64,000 nt of DNA from Rhodoferax sp. WC2427 (lineage in GTDB: Bacteria > Pseudomonadota > Gammaproteobacteria > Burkholderiales > Burkholderiaceae_C). The stretch spans positions 2,108,001-2,172,000 of the forward strand of contig NZ_CP162006.1 of NCBI RefSeq assembly GCF_040822085.1, given 5' to 3'. A program made the translations under genes and the position numbers. A model generated the notes under the pieces. It did not search any database. It was not told the DNA's origin and saw only the letters and a list, made by a program, of their open reading frames with translations. Below are positions 33,386 to 42,070 of this stretch, one piece after another. Numbering within the stretch: position 1 is the stretch's first letter; each line of letters opens with the position of its first letter.

Positions 33386-34363
33386 ATGAACAACCCATTT
33401 CCCTCCCTTTCGCGCCGCCAATGGCTGCAACGCGCCGCCGTACTCCCCGCCGTGGGCGCACTACCTGTGTGGAGCGCAGCGCAGACACAGACCGCTCTGG
33501 TCCTGGGCGACCAGGCCGGTGGCCTGCGTGCCCTGTTCGAGGCCTCCAAGGCACTGGACGGCGCACCGTTTGCCTGGCGCTGGGCCAACTTCCAGGGCGC
33601 CGCGCCGCTGTTTGAAGCCCAGCGCAGCGGCGCGGTGGACACGGCCATGGCGGGCGATTTGCCGGTGCTGGCCGCGGCGGTGGGCAAGACGGCGATGAAG
33701 ATCGTGGCCACCCGCGTCGGCAAGGCCGATTCGCTGGGCATCGTGGTGCAGGGCGACTCGCCTCTGCGCAGCGTGGCCGACCTGCGTGGCAAAACCGTGG
33801 TGGTGTCGTCGGCGCGCGGCAGCATTTCGCAGTACCAGCTCTATGGCGCATTGGAGGAGGCCGGGGTGCGGCGCGAGGAGGTGACCGTCAAGTTCGTGCT
33901 GCCCACCGACGCGTCCACCGCGTTCTCGTCCAGGCAGATCGACGCCTGGGCCATCTTTGACCCGTACTACACCATCGCGCTACAAAACGGCGGCCGCGTC
34001 CTGCGCGACGGGCGGGGCATCAATACCGCTTTGGGCTTCATCACCGCCAGCGAAGAGGCCCTGGCAGACCCCGGCAAGCGCAAAGCCATCGTGCAGTTTC
34101 TGGACCGGTTGGGCCGTGCGGGCGACTGGGCGCTGGCCCACCCCGAGGCCTATGCCCAGGCCTACACCCAGCTCACCCGGTTGCCGATCGAGGCGGCCCG
34201 CACCATCACCGCCCGCGCCGCCGTGACCGGGCGGCCGGTGAGCGAGGCCGACATCAGCGCCCTGCAAACCGTGGCCGACCGCTCGGCCCGCGACGGGATT
34301 CTGCCGGTGCGGGTGGACGTGCGCGCCATCACCGACACCCAGCTCTGGCCACGCGCGGGCTGA
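33386..34363 (+). CDS. ABC-type substrate-binding protein (SsuA-like), divergent partner
   Basis: The 325-residue protein begins MNNPFPSLSRRQWLQRAAVL, with a twin-arginine-like motif SRRQWL and cleavage near WSAAQ. It shares the SsuA-like fold (WRWANFQGAAPLFEAQRSGAVDTAMAGDLP in pieces, ADLRGKTVVVSSARGS). Its N-terminus and leader resemble those of the divergent gene at 33278. Ligand unknown, probably a sulfonate or related anion. No own permease nearby. Confidence 0.86.
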   Translation: MNNPFPSLSRRQWLQRAAVLPAVGALPVWSAAQTQTALVLGDQAGGLRALFEASKALDGAPFAWRWANFQGAAPLFEAQRSGAVDTAMAGDLPVLAAAVGKTAMKIVATRVGKADSLGIVVQGDSPLRSVADLRGKTVVVSSARGSISQYQLYGALEEAGVRREEVTVKFVLPTDASTAFSSRQIDAWAIFDPYYTIALQNGGRVLRDGRGINTALGFITASEEALADPGKRKAIVQFLDRLGRAGDWALAHPEAYAQAYTQLTRLPIEAARTITARAAVTGRPVSEADISALQTVADRSARDGILPVRVDVRAITDTQLWPRAG

Positions 34364-34372
34364 AGGCGCGTT

Positions 34373-34440
34373 GCTCCTGTTTTTGATGTCAAAAACAGGA
34401 GCTGGTCGCGCTGACGGAATAAGCGCCAGGGGCCAATTCA
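34373..34440. repeat. Interspersed repeat copy with GCTCCTG hairpin, reverse orientation
   Basis: The 30-bp hairpin at 34373-34402 is identical to that at 31374-31403. It is followed by CGCGCTGACGGAATAAGCGC and CAGGGGCCAATTC. It lies between the binding-protein gene and the convergent uspA-type gene. Confidence 0.85.
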
Positions 34441-34462
34441 ATGCCTGAAAAAGGCCTTTTTT

Positions 34463-34885
34463 TTACCGAACCAGCAGCACCGGCACATGGCAGTGCGCCA
34501 GTACCTGCGTGGCCACCGATCCCATCACCAGTTTGGCCAGGGCACCGTGCCCGTGGGAGCCCATCACCACCAGGTCGCATTTTTCGGTCTCGGCAAACTT
34601 GGCAATGGTTTCACCGGGGGGGCCCATCTTCCAGCTGGTCTTGGCGTTGATGCCGTGGCGCAGCAGGAATTCGGCCACCGGGGCCAGCACCAGTTCGGCC
34701 TCTTCGGTGGCGTAGCTGTTGACCGCCGCCTGGCCGACCACCGAGCGCACCCGGGGCGGAATGCTGGGCTGTACCGTCAGCACCAGGTACTCGCCCACGC
34801 CGCCAAACAGTTCGCTGTGCGTGGTGATGTAGTCCAGCATCTTTTGCGTGTGGTCGCTGCCGTCCACGGCGAGAAGAATTTTCAT
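34463..34885 (-). CDS. Universal stress protein (UspA family)
   Basis: The 140-residue protein has MKILLAVDGSDHTQKML at the N-terminus and the ATP-binding motif VMGSHGHGALAKLVMGSVATQVL (G-2x-G-9x-GS), so it belongs to the ATP-binding class of UspA proteins. The ATG at 34885 is preceded by GGAG; longer starts are unlikely. Monocistronic. Precise role unknown. Confidence 0.92.
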   Translation of the reverse strand: MKILLAVDGSDHTQKMLDYITTHSELFGGVGEYLVLTVQPSIPPRVRSVVGQAAVNSYATEEAELVLAPVAEFLLRHGINAKTSWKMGPPGETIAKFAETEKCDLVVMGSHGHGALAKLVMGSVATQVLAHCHVPVLLVR

Positions 34886-35019
34886 GGTGTGTCTCCGGGG
34901 TGTGTTTTGCACAGTCTATCGGCGCGCGGGCACCTGCGGGTGCGCTCAGTGAAGCCACGGCCCCCGCCTACACGCGGGCGGCATCTTGGCCTACGTGCTT
35001 GCGCTGGCGGGCCGTCTCT

Positions 35020-35919
35020 TTACCGCGTGCCTGCGCGCGACACCAAAAACACCCCCGGCAGAATCAAGGCCGCACCCAGCAGATGGTGCCAGCCCAGGCT
35101 TTCGCCCAGCACCCCCCAGGCCAGCAGCGCGCCGTACAGCGGGCCCAGGTACAGGGTGACGGCCACCTTGCTGGCCCCCAGAATCTTCTGCGCCCACCCG
35201 TAAATCCAGTAGGCCATGATGCCCGGCACCAGGGCCGCCGCCACGCCCAGCGTCCAGGCCTCGGTACCTAGTGGTGGATTGCCGGGCTGGGCCATTTCCC
35301 AGGCCGTGCCTGCCAGCAAAACCGGCATGGCCCCCCAGCAGATGGCGGCCAGGCGGGCGGTGGAGCCCAGCGGGCTGGGCCAGATTTTTTGCAGCAGCGC
35401 GTACAGCGCCCACGACACCATGGCGGCCACGATCCAGCCATCGCCCACCACAAACTGCACCCGGCCCAGCGCCGTCCATTCGCCTTTGACGATCACATGC
35501 AGCACGCCGGTGAGCGCAATGGCCACGCCCAGGGCCTGCGACCAGCGCATGCGCTCGTGCAGCCACAGCACCGAGCCCAGGGCAATCAGCACCGGTGACG
35601 CGGAATAGATCAGCGCAATATTCACCGCGCCCGTGGTCTGCGCGCCCACATACACCCAGGCACCGCACACCACCATGCCGCAAAAGCCCAGCGCCACGTA
35701 CTGGTACCACACCGCCGCAATGCCGCGCCATTCGCGCCGCAGCTCGGCACGCGCATGCAGGCTGAGCAGCAACCCCGCCAGGCCCCAGCGGATGCAGGCC
35801 AGCGTGTAGGGCGCGATCACCCCTGGCGCCCGCCGCGCCACAAAATAATTCACCGCCCACAGCAGCGGTATCAGCCAGATGGCCGACTGGGCCAGACGGG
35901 TAGGGGCTTCAGGGCGCAA
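35020..35919 (-). CDS. DMT-superfamily (EamA) transporter
   Basis: The 299-residue membrane protein has about ten hydrophobic segments in two EamA repeats, starting with SAIWLIPLLWAVNYFVARRA and including NIALIYSASPVLIALGSVLWL and LGPLYGALLAWGVLGESLGW. It is an inner-membrane exporter of unknown substrate. The 134 bp between its stop and the UspA-type gene show no further feature. Confidence 0.87.
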   Translation of the reverse strand: MRPEAPTRLAQSAIWLIPLLWAVNYFVARRAPGVIAPYTLACIRWGLAGLLLSLHARAELRREWRGIAAVWYQYVALGFCGMVVCGAWVYVGAQTTGAVNIALIYSASPVLIALGSVLWLHERMRWSQALGVAIALTGVLHVIVKGEWTALGRVQFVVGDGWIVAAMVSWALYALLQKIWPSPLGSTARLAAICWGAMPVLLAGTAWEMAQPGNPPLGTEAWTLGVAAALVPGIMAYWIYGWAQKILGASKVAVTLYLGPLYGALLAWGVLGESLGWHHLLGAALILPGVFLVSRAGTR

Positions 35920-35951
35920 GGGAGGGGTTCACCGGGGCGGGACAAAAAAAT

Positions 35952-36035
35952 GCTCCTGTTTTTAATATCAAAAACAGGAGCTACTCACGCTTATTAAATA
36001 AGCGCTAAGGCCTTATTTCATGGTTAAAAAAAAGG
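35952..36035. repeat. Interspersed repeat copy with GCTCCTG hairpin, reverse orientation
   Basis: Hairpin at 35952-35981 has 12-bp arms GCTCCTGTTTTT and AAAAACAGGAGC around AATATC. The core CACGCTTATTAAATAAGCGC follows, itself a palindrome. The copy reaches almost to the 3' end of the ETF-QO gene. Confidence 0.85.
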
Positions 36036-36044
36036 CCCTGAAAA

Positions 36045-37742
36045 TCACATTCCCGCGTAATTGGGCCCGCCGCCGCCTTCGGGCGTAACCCAGACGATGT
36101 TTTGCGTCGGGTCCTTGATGTCGCAGGTCTTGCAGTGCACGCAGTTTTGCGCGTTGATCTGCAGGCGGTCCTGGCCGGTATCGGTTTTGACGAACTCGTA
36201 GACACCGGCGGGGCAGTAGCGGGCTTCGGGGCCGGCGTATTTGTGCAGGTTGATGTTGACCGGCACGCTGGCGTCTTTGAGCGTGAGGTGCGCGGGCTGG
36301 TTTTCGGCGTGGTTGGTGTTGCTGATGAACACGCTGCTGAGGCGGTCGAAGGTCAGCTTGCCGTCGGGCTTGGGATAGTGGATCGGCTTGCACTCGGCCG
36401 CAGGCTTGAGGTAGGCGTGGTCGGGTTTGTCGCGGCGCAGGGTCCAGGGAATGTGGCCGCGCAGGGCGAACTGCTCAATGCCATTCATCACGGTGGCGGT
36501 GACCAGGCCCTTCTTGAACCAGGCCTTGAAGTTGCGCGCCTTGTGCAGTTCGGTGTGCAGCCAGCTCTTTTCAAACGCCTCGGGGTAGGCGCTGAGCTCG
36601 TCGTGCTGGCGGCCACCCGTGACGGCGGCGTACGCGGCTTCGGCGGCCAGCATGCCGGTTTTGATGGCGGCGTGGCTGCCCTTGATGCGGCTCACGTTCA
36701 AGAAGCCCGCATCGCAGCCCACCAGCGCGCCACCAGGGAACACGGTTTTGGGCAGGCTGGACAGGCCACCGGCTGTGATGGCGCGGGCGCCGTAGCCCAG
36801 GCGCTTGGCGGGTTTCACACCGTGCTCGGCATCGCCTTCCAGGTACCAGCGCACGTTGGGGTGGGTTTTCCAGCGCTGGAACTCCTCGAAGGGGCTGAGG
36901 TAGGGGTTGGCGTAGTCCAGCCCGGTCACAAAGCCCAGCGTGACCTTGTTGCCTTCCATGTGGTACAGAAAGGCGCCGCCGTAGGTGCTGTTGTCCATGG
37001 GCCAGCCACCGGTGTGCATCACAAAGCCGGGCTGGTGGCGTTGGGGGTCGATTTCCCACACTTCCTTGATGCCCAGGCCGTAGGTTTGCGGGTCTTTGCC
37101 GTCGTCGAGCTTGAACTTGGCGATCAGCTGCTTGCCCAGGTGGCCGCGCGCGCCTTCGGCAAACACGGTGTACTTGCCATGCAGCTCCATGCCGATCTGG
37201 AAGTCGGCGGTGGGCTCGCCGTCTTTGCCGATGCCCATATTGCCGGTGGCCACGCCCTTGACCGATCCGTCGGCGTTGTAGAGCACTTCGGCGGCGGCGA
37301 AGCCGGGGAAGATTTCCACGCCCAGGGCTTCGGCCTGCTCGGCCAGCCACTTGGTGAGCGCGCCCAGGCTGATGATGTAGTTGCCGTGGTTTTGAAAGCA
37401 CTGGGGCAACAGGAAGTTGGGTGTGCGAAAGGCCGATGTCTCGCCCAGGAAGACCATCGCGTCGTCGGTCACCGGCTGGTTCAGCGGTGCGCCCATGGCC
37501 TTCCAGTCGGGGAAGAGCTCGCTCAGGGCAATCGGGTCCATGATCGCGCCGCTGAGGATGTGCGCGCCGGGCTCGGAGCCTTTTTCCAGCACCACCACCG
37601 ACACGTCCGTGCCTTTTTTGGCCGCCAGCTGTTTCAGGCGGATGGCGGTGGCCAATCCACCGGGGCCACCACCGACCACGACCACGTCGTATTCCATCGC
37701 TTCACGGGGACCAAACTGGGCCAGGATCTCTTCGTTTGTCAT
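36045..37742 (-). CDS. Electron transfer flavoprotein-ubiquinone oxidoreductase
   Basis: The 565-residue enzyme has the N-terminal FAD motif VVVVGGGPGGLATAIRL (20-36), the GAHILSGAIMDP segment, and a C-terminal 4Fe-4S ferredoxin-like domain with Cys510, Cys534, Cys537 and Cys540 (YCPAG; NCVHCKTC). It passes electrons from ETF (fatty-acid and amino-acid oxidation) to ubiquinone at the inner membrane. Length is standard. etfAB are not in the window. It is divergent from an SDR gene. Confidence 0.96.
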   Translation of the reverse strand: MTNEEILAQFGPREAMEYDVVVVGGGPGGLATAIRLKQLAAKKGTDVSVVVLEKGSEPGAHILSGAIMDPIALSELFPDWKAMGAPLNQPVTDDAMVFLGETSAFRTPNFLLPQCFQNHGNYIISLGALTKWLAEQAEALGVEIFPGFAAAEVLYNADGSVKGVATGNMGIGKDGEPTADFQIGMELHGKYTVFAEGARGHLGKQLIAKFKLDDGKDPQTYGLGIKEVWEIDPQRHQPGFVMHTGGWPMDNSTYGGAFLYHMEGNKVTLGFVTGLDYANPYLSPFEEFQRWKTHPNVRWYLEGDAEHGVKPAKRLGYGARAITAGGLSSLPKTVFPGGALVGCDAGFLNVSRIKGSHAAIKTGMLAAEAAYAAVTGGRQHDELSAYPEAFEKSWLHTELHKARNFKAWFKKGLVTATVMNGIEQFALRGHIPWTLRRDKPDHAYLKPAAECKPIHYPKPDGKLTFDRLSSVFISNTNHAENQPAHLTLKDASVPVNINLHKYAGPEARYCPAGVYEFVKTDTGQDRLQINAQNCVHCKTCDIKDPTQNIVWVTPEGGGGPNYAGM

Positions 37743-37892
37743 GTCATTCTTTTCGGGTGGGGCGGCTGCGGGATGGCAGTTACAGCGGGGTTACAAGCGG
37801 GACAAAATCGCCGCGATTTTATGCGGACTGCCCAAATCGGGTTGTCACGCGCTGTCACAATGGCCAATTACTACAGTGTGGAGACTCACAGC

Positions 37893-38678
37893 ATGGCATA
37901 CAGCATGGATCTTTCGGGCCGGGTGGCCCTGGTCACTGGCGCATCGGGCGGCCTGGGGGCCCAGTTTGCCCGCACGCTGGCGCAGGCCGGGGCCGCCGTG
38001 GTGCTGGCCAGCCGCCGCGTCGACAAGCTCAAGGAGTTGCGCGCCCAGATCATCGGCGAGGGCGGCGACGCCACCGTGGTGGAGCTGGACGTGAGCGACA
38101 ACGACTCCATCCAGTCCGCCGTGGCGCACACCGAGACCGAGGTGGGCTCCATCGACATCCTGGTCAACAACTCGGGCGTGAGCACCACCCAGCGCCTGCA
38201 GGACGTGACCGAGGACGACTTCGACTTCATGTTCAACACCAATGTGCGCGGCGCGTTCTTTGTGGCCCAGGCGGTGGGAAAACGTATGCTGGCCCGGGCC
38301 AACGGCTCGGCCCCCGGCAGTTTTACCGGCGGGCGCATCATCAACATCGCCAGCATGGCCGGGCTCAAGGTGCTGCCGCAGATCGGCGTGTACTGCATGA
38401 GCAAGGCGGCAGTGATCCAGATGACCAAGGCCATGGCGGTGGAGTGGGGCAAGTACGGCATCAACGTCAACGCCATCTGCCCCGGCTACATCGACACCGA
38501 CATCAACCACCACCACTGGGGCACCGAGCAGGGCCAGAAGCTGGTGCAGATGCTGCCGCGCAAACGCGTTGGCAAGCCCGAAGACCTGGACGCGCTGCTG
38601 GTGCTGCTGGCCAGCGGGCAAAGCCACTTCTTGAACGGCGCAGTGATTGCGGCCGATGACGGATTCGGGGCGGCTTAA
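37893..38678 (+). CDS. SDR-family oxidoreductase
   Basis: The 261-residue classical SDR has TGASGGLG (cofactor motif, 14-21), NNSG (about 91), the catalytic Ser in NIASMAGL, and Tyr/Lys in YCMSKAA, followed by CPGYIDTDI. It probably reduces a 3-oxoacyl- or acetoacetyl-type substrate or oxidises a 3-hydroxyacyl compound. The ATG at 37893 has GGAG 10 bp before; the frame is open far upstream only because it is antisense to ETF-QO. A transporter gene starts 3 bp after its stop. Confidence 0.9.
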   Translation: MAYSMDLSGRVALVTGASGGLGAQFARTLAQAGAAVVLASRRVDKLKELRAQIIGEGGDATVVELDVSDNDSIQSAVAHTETEVGSIDILVNNSGVSTTQRLQDVTEDDFDFMFNTNVRGAFFVAQAVGKRMLARANGSAPGSFTGGRIINIASMAGLKVLPQIGVYCMSKAAVIQMTKAMAVEWGKYGINVNAICPGYIDTDINHHHWGTEQGQKLVQMLPRKRVGKPEDLDALLVLLASGQSHFLNGAVIAADDGFGAA

Positions 38679-38681
38679 GTC

Positions 38682-39572
38682 TTGCTGAGCGGGATTCTGG
38701 CGGGCCTGGCAGCCGGGGCGCTGTGGGGCCTGGTGTTTGTAGCCCCGCGCCTGCTCACCGGCATGGCGGCGGTGGACATGGCCATCGGGCGGTTTGTGGT
38801 GTACGGCGCGTTCTCGGCTGTGCTGGTGGTGGCCGGGTGGCGTTCGCGGCCCCGGCCTACCCGGCAGCAGGCTGGGGCGGCCTTGGGCCTGAGCGTGCTG
38901 GGTTTCACGGGCTACTACGGTGTGCTGGCGCAGTCTATTGTGGACATGGGCACCGAGTTACCTACGCTGATCATCGGCACCATTCCGGTTTGGGTGATGT
39001 TGCTGGGCAAGCCTGCACACCTGCGCTGGGCTGCGCTGCTGCCAGGCCTGGGCCTGACGGTGGCCGGGCTGGTGCTGATGGCCATGGCTGTGCCGGTGGG
39101 CGATGCGGCGGTGTATCCCCACGCGGGGCGTGGTCTGGTGTTTGCGCTGGCAGCGCTGGTGAGTTGGACGCTGTACGCGGTATGGAATTCGGCCTGGCTG
39201 CAGCGCCACCCCGGAGTCAGCGCCCGCGACTGGACCAATTGGCTGGGCATCGCCACCGGGCTGACTGCATTGGGCGTGTGGCTGCTGGTGGGTTTGGGAT
39301 CAAATCGGTCCCTCGTGCCCACAGTATCGGCGCAAGAAGCTATTGTATTTATAGCGGTAGGCATGGGTGCCGGTTGGCTGGCATCGGTCTGCTGGAACTT
39401 CGCCTCGCAGCGCCTCAGCGCCAGCCTGTGCGGCCAGATGATCGTCAGCGAAACCCTGTTTGGCCTGTTCTATTCGTTTGTGTGGGACGGGCAGTGGCCG
39501 GGCGGATTGCAGTGGCTGGCGGTGGCTTTGTTCACCCTGGGCATCGTGGCTTCTATCCGCGCGCACCGCTGA
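38682..39572 (+). CDS. DMT-superfamily (EamA) transporter with an embedded repeat
   Basis: The 296-residue membrane protein has about ten hydrophobic segments. The start is a TTG three bases after the SDR stop (MLSGILAGLAAGALWGLVFV), so translation is coupled. Residues about 207-226 (SNRSLVPTVSAQEAIVFI) are encoded by a copy of the interspersed repeat; they form the loop and start of a membrane segment. Its 3' end overlaps the convergent mnmC by 20 bp. Substrate unknown. Confidence 0.85.
   Translation: MLSGILAGLAAGALWGLVFVAPRLLTGMAAVDMAIGRFVVYGAFSAVLVVAGWRSRPRPTRQQAGAALGLSVLGFTGYYGVLAQSIVDMGTELPTLIIGTIPVWVMLLGKPAHLRWAALLPGLGLTVAGLVLMAMAVPVGDAAVYPHAGRGLVFALAALVSWTLYAVWNSAWLQRHPGVSARDWTNWLGIATGLTALGVWLLVGLGSNRSLVPTVSAQEAIVFIAVGMGAGWLASVCWNFASQRLSASLCGQMIVSETLFGLFYSFVWDGQWPGGLQWLAVALFTLGIVASIRAHR
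39300..39358 (+). repeat. Interspersed repeat copy inside a transporter gene
   Basis: CAAATCGGTCCCTCGTGCCC, then GGCGCAAGAAGCTATTGTAT and TTATAGC, follows the repeat consensus. The 15-mer GGCGCAAGAAGCTAT is identical to the intergenic copy at 3821. It is read in frame and keeps the host gene open. Confidence 0.6.
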
Positions 39573-41292
39573 GGTAGCGCCGCACGTCCAGTGCCGCAGC
39601 CGCCTTTTTCTCCACCGGCCAGGGCTCGCCGTGCAACTGCGCCGCCAGCAGTTCGGCACACAGGTGGGCAAAGCTCAGTCCGCGCGAGCCCATGGCGGTA
39701 CTGGCCCATAGGCCGGGGGCGAGGGGGCCCACCATCGGCAAACGGTCGGGAGCCGCGCAGCGGACACCGGCCCAGGCCTGTACCGTGCCTTTTTCGAACT
39801 GGCTTTGCAGGGCGCTGGCCGCGTCGGGCAGCAGTACCTGCAGGCGTTCCCAATTGGCCTGGTGGTCGGCTGCGGTGGTGCTGGCCACGGCGTTGTCGCG
39901 CTCGTAGCTGGCACCCATCACCCAGGTGCGGCCCTGCGGCGTGGGCAGGTCGGGCAGGAAGCTGCCGTGGCCGTTGGCGGGGTAGGGCGGCAAGGCTTCC
40001 GTGCCACGCAGCCCCATGGACACCTGGCCGCGGATGGCTTGCAACGGCAGATCGGCGCCGGTGACGGCGCGGCTGGCCAGCGCGGCGGCCACCACCACCA
40101 GCGGTGCTTGTGCCAGGACCCGGCCCTGTGCATCCAGCACCTGCCAGCCCCCGGGAGTGGCCTGCAGCCGGTCTACCTGGGCCCCGCCTTGCCAGGTGGT
40201 ATGCGGGTGGTCCAGCCAGGCCTGCACCAGGCGGGCAGGGCGTATCCAGCCGGCGTGGACATGCCACAGCGGTTCGGCATCGGCCCGCCATTCCTGCACG
40301 CCCGAGGGTTGCCAGTCCTGGTCGATTTGCAGCAGTGCCTGCGCCTGCTGCAATGTGGACCGCACGCCGCTGCGCGACAGGCGCGAGGCCAGGTTGTCGT
40401 CTTGGGACACCAGCGGCGCCAACAAGCCGCCCGGCAGGCCGGAAGCCCCGGCGGCGGGTGCCTGGGCGGCATCCAGCACGGTCACCCGCCAGCCACGCCG
40501 CACCAGGCTGGCGGCCACGGCGGCACCGGCCAGGCCTGCGCCAATGACGATGCAATGGCTGGGCGCCATGGGCGGGGTGGTTGGGGGCTTGCGGGGCTCC
40601 CAGCCGGGGTTGTAGTAGCCTTGCAGGTTGTCGCGCTTGGGTGGCACGCCCGGGGTTTTTTGCACCGCGAAGCCGCACTGGGCCAGGCCGTCGCGCACGG
40701 CGCGGGCGATGGTCCAGGTGGCCACGCGGGTGCCACGACGGCAACGCCGGGCCACGGCTTTGAGGGTGTGCAGGCTCCAGATGTTGGGGTTGCGCTGCGG
40801 GCTGAAGCCATCGAGGTACACGCTGTCGGCCTCGAAGGCCATCTCGCGCAACATGGCCTGGGCATCGCCGATGCACAGGGTCAGCGCCACCTGGCCGCCC
40901 TCGAACACCAGGCGGTGAAAGCCCGGCGTCAGGCCCCACCACTGGGCGTGGAGTTGCGTGGCCAAAGCTTGGAGTTCGGGATCGGTAGGGGCGCTGCGCA
41001 GCAGGTCGTCGGCGCTGGCGGGCCAGGCTTCGATGGACACAAAGTGCAGCAGGCGGGGCCGGAGCGGGTCGGCCCGCCAGGCGGCCCAGGTGACCAGAAA
41101 GTTCAGGCCCAGGCCAAAACCGGTTTCCAGAACGCGCCACTGCGGCTGGTCGGCCCAGGCGGCGGGCAGGCCGCAGCCGCCCAAAAATACCTCCCGGGCC
41201 TGCGCCAGCCCGCCGCCTTCGCTGTGGTAGCGGTCATTAAAGCGCGGGCTGAACGGCGTGCCGTCGGCTAGCCATTCGATAACCTCTGCCAA
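39553..41292 (-). CDS. mnmC: Bifunctional tRNA mnm5s2U34 methyltransferase/FAD-dependent oxidoreductase MnmC
   Basis: The 579-residue protein has an N-terminal methyltransferase domain (MnmC2; LETGFGLGLNFL near 55-66, then SVYLDGFSPQRNPNIW) and a C-terminal FAD oxidoreductase domain (MnmC1) with IVIGAGLAGAAVAASLVRRG near 246-265. It converts cmnm5(s2)U34 of tRNA to nm5 and then mnm5. Both domains are complete. It starts 2 bp after the stop of the iron-trafficking gene, a tightly coupled pair. Confidence 0.95.
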   Translation of the reverse strand: MAEVIEWLADGTPFSPRFNDRYHSEGGGLAQAREVFLGGCGLPAAWADQPQWRVLETGFGLGLNFLVTWAAWRADPLRPRLLHFVSIEAWPASADDLLRSAPTDPELQALATQLHAQWWGLTPGFHRLVFEGGQVALTLCIGDAQAMLREMAFEADSVYLDGFSPQRNPNIWSLHTLKAVARRCRRGTRVATWTIARAVRDGLAQCGFAVQKTPGVPPKRDNLQGYYNPGWEPRKPPTTPPMAPSHCIVIGAGLAGAAVAASLVRRGWRVTVLDAAQAPAAGASGLPGGLLAPLVSQDDNLASRLSRSGVRSTLQQAQALLQIDQDWQPSGVQEWRADAEPLWHVHAGWIRPARLVQAWLDHPHTTWQGGAQVDRLQATPGGWQVLDAQGRVLAQAPLVVVAAALASRAVTGADLPLQAIRGQVSMGLRGTEALPPYPANGHGSFLPDLPTPQGRTWVMGASYERDNAVASTTAADHQANWERLQVLLPDAASALQSQFEKGTVQAWAGVRCAAPDRLPMVGPLAPGLWASTAMGSRGLSFAHLCAELLAAQLHGEPWPVEKKAAAALDVRRYLSGARG

Positions 41293-41294
41293 GA

Positions 41295-41567
41295 TCAGGC
41301 GGCGGGGGGGACGTAGCCTTGGGCGGCATCGGCACCGCTGCCGAAGAAATGGTTTTCCATCTGGCGGGCCAGGTACTGGCGGGCGCGCAGGTCGGCCAGG
41401 TTCAGGCGGTTTTCATTCACCAGCATGGTCTGGTGCTTGAGCCAGGCGGCCCAGGCTTCCTTGCTGACGTTTTCCCACAGGCGCTTGCCCAGCTCGCCGG
41501 GGTAGGGTGGAAAGTCGAGGCCTTCGGCTTCTTTGTCGAGTTTGATGCAATGGACCATGCGTGCCAT
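41295..41567 (-). CDS. Probable Fe(2+)-trafficking protein (YggX family)
   Basis: The 90-residue protein has the YggX pattern: [19 protein letters not shown] with the conserved Cys, [20 protein letters not shown] and [16 protein letters not shown]. YggX protects Fe-S enzymes from oxidation, probably by handling iron. Start chosen at 41567, where the fold begins and AAGG lies upstream. It is the first gene of a pair with mnmC. Confidence 0.94.
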   Translation of the reverse strand: MARMVHCIKLDKEAEGLDFPPYPGELGKRLWENVSKEAWAAWLKHQTMLVNENRLNLADLRARQYLARQMENHFFGSGADAAQGYVPPAA

Positions 41568-41755
41568 GTGGGAGCCTTGTAGATTGTGAGAGAGGGGCGA
41601 GCCCCGTGGGCCCGCAATGCAGGGGGCGACTTTAGCAATCTTTTGAAGCCCATTGGCAGGCAGGGCTGTGCCGCCTTTACAGAACTTCATTCCCTGCAGG
41701 TAGGCGAGATCGGTAGCCAAGCGTTGTACACACATTACCTATCTGGAGTTCTGCC

Positions 41756-41962
41756 ATGCGCGCACTTGTTTCTGCTGTTCTGTTGGTGGCCGCTTTGTCC
41801 GGTTGTGCCGTCGTGCCCTACGGCCCCGGGGTGTACGGCCCGGGGGTGGTGGTGCAGCCGCAGGTGGTCTTTTCGGGTGGTTATTACTACGGCCACGGGG
41901 GCGGCTACGGCCATGGCGGTGGCGGTGGCTATGGTCGGGGCTGGGGCGGCCGGGGGCGGTAA
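41756..41962 (+). CDS. Small Gly/Tyr-rich lipoprotein
   Basis: The 68-residue product has a signal peptide MRALVSAVLLVAALSGC with lipobox LSGC (Cys17). The mature part is PYGPGVYGPGVVVQPQ followed by a Tyr/Gly/His-rich tail. Such small lipoproteins are frequent in Burkholderiales and have no known function. GGAG precedes the ATG by 8 bp. The 188 bp upstream hold both divergent promoters (with the iron-trafficking gene). Confidence 0.75.
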   Translation: MRALVSAVLLVAALSGCAVVPYGPGVYGPGVVVQPQVVFSGGYYYGHGGGYGHGGGGGYGRGWGGRGR

Positions 41963-42031
41963 TTTGCTTCTATATTCGAAATCCAGCTAACCAAACAAAT
42001 AATCAGTCGTTTGAGAATGAAGCGGCGGCCC

Positions 42032-42061
42032 AGACAATAAAGGACAACTCTTTTATCGTCT
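42032..42061 (+). promoter_or_regulatory. Leader hairpin before the sulfate operon
   Basis: AGACAATAAAG (42032-42042) pairs with CTTTTATCGTCT (42050-42061), about 10 bp with one mismatch, ending 9 bp before the binding-protein ATG. It would occlude the region where a ribosome-binding site should be, and no clear Shine-Dalgarno is seen. The upstream AT-rich stretch 41963-42030 is probably the promoter. Confidence 0.45.
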
Positions 42062-42070
42062 GGTAACCGC

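Noticed and set aside
34420..34463. AAAAAGGCCTTTTTTTT near the UspA-type gene as a strong terminator
   Set aside because: The stem is only a short self-complementary core and overlaps the tail of a repeat copy; orientation relative to either gene is ambiguous.
36102..37892. Very long plus-strand open frame continuous with the SDR gene
   Set aside because: It is antisense to the well-supported ETF-QO gene, has low-complexity Gly/Ala/Val composition typical of high-GC shadows, and the SDR has its own ribosome-binding site at 37893.
39805..41271. 488-codon plus-strand open frame over mnmC
   Set aside because: Antisense shadow of mnmC, with no recognisable domain.
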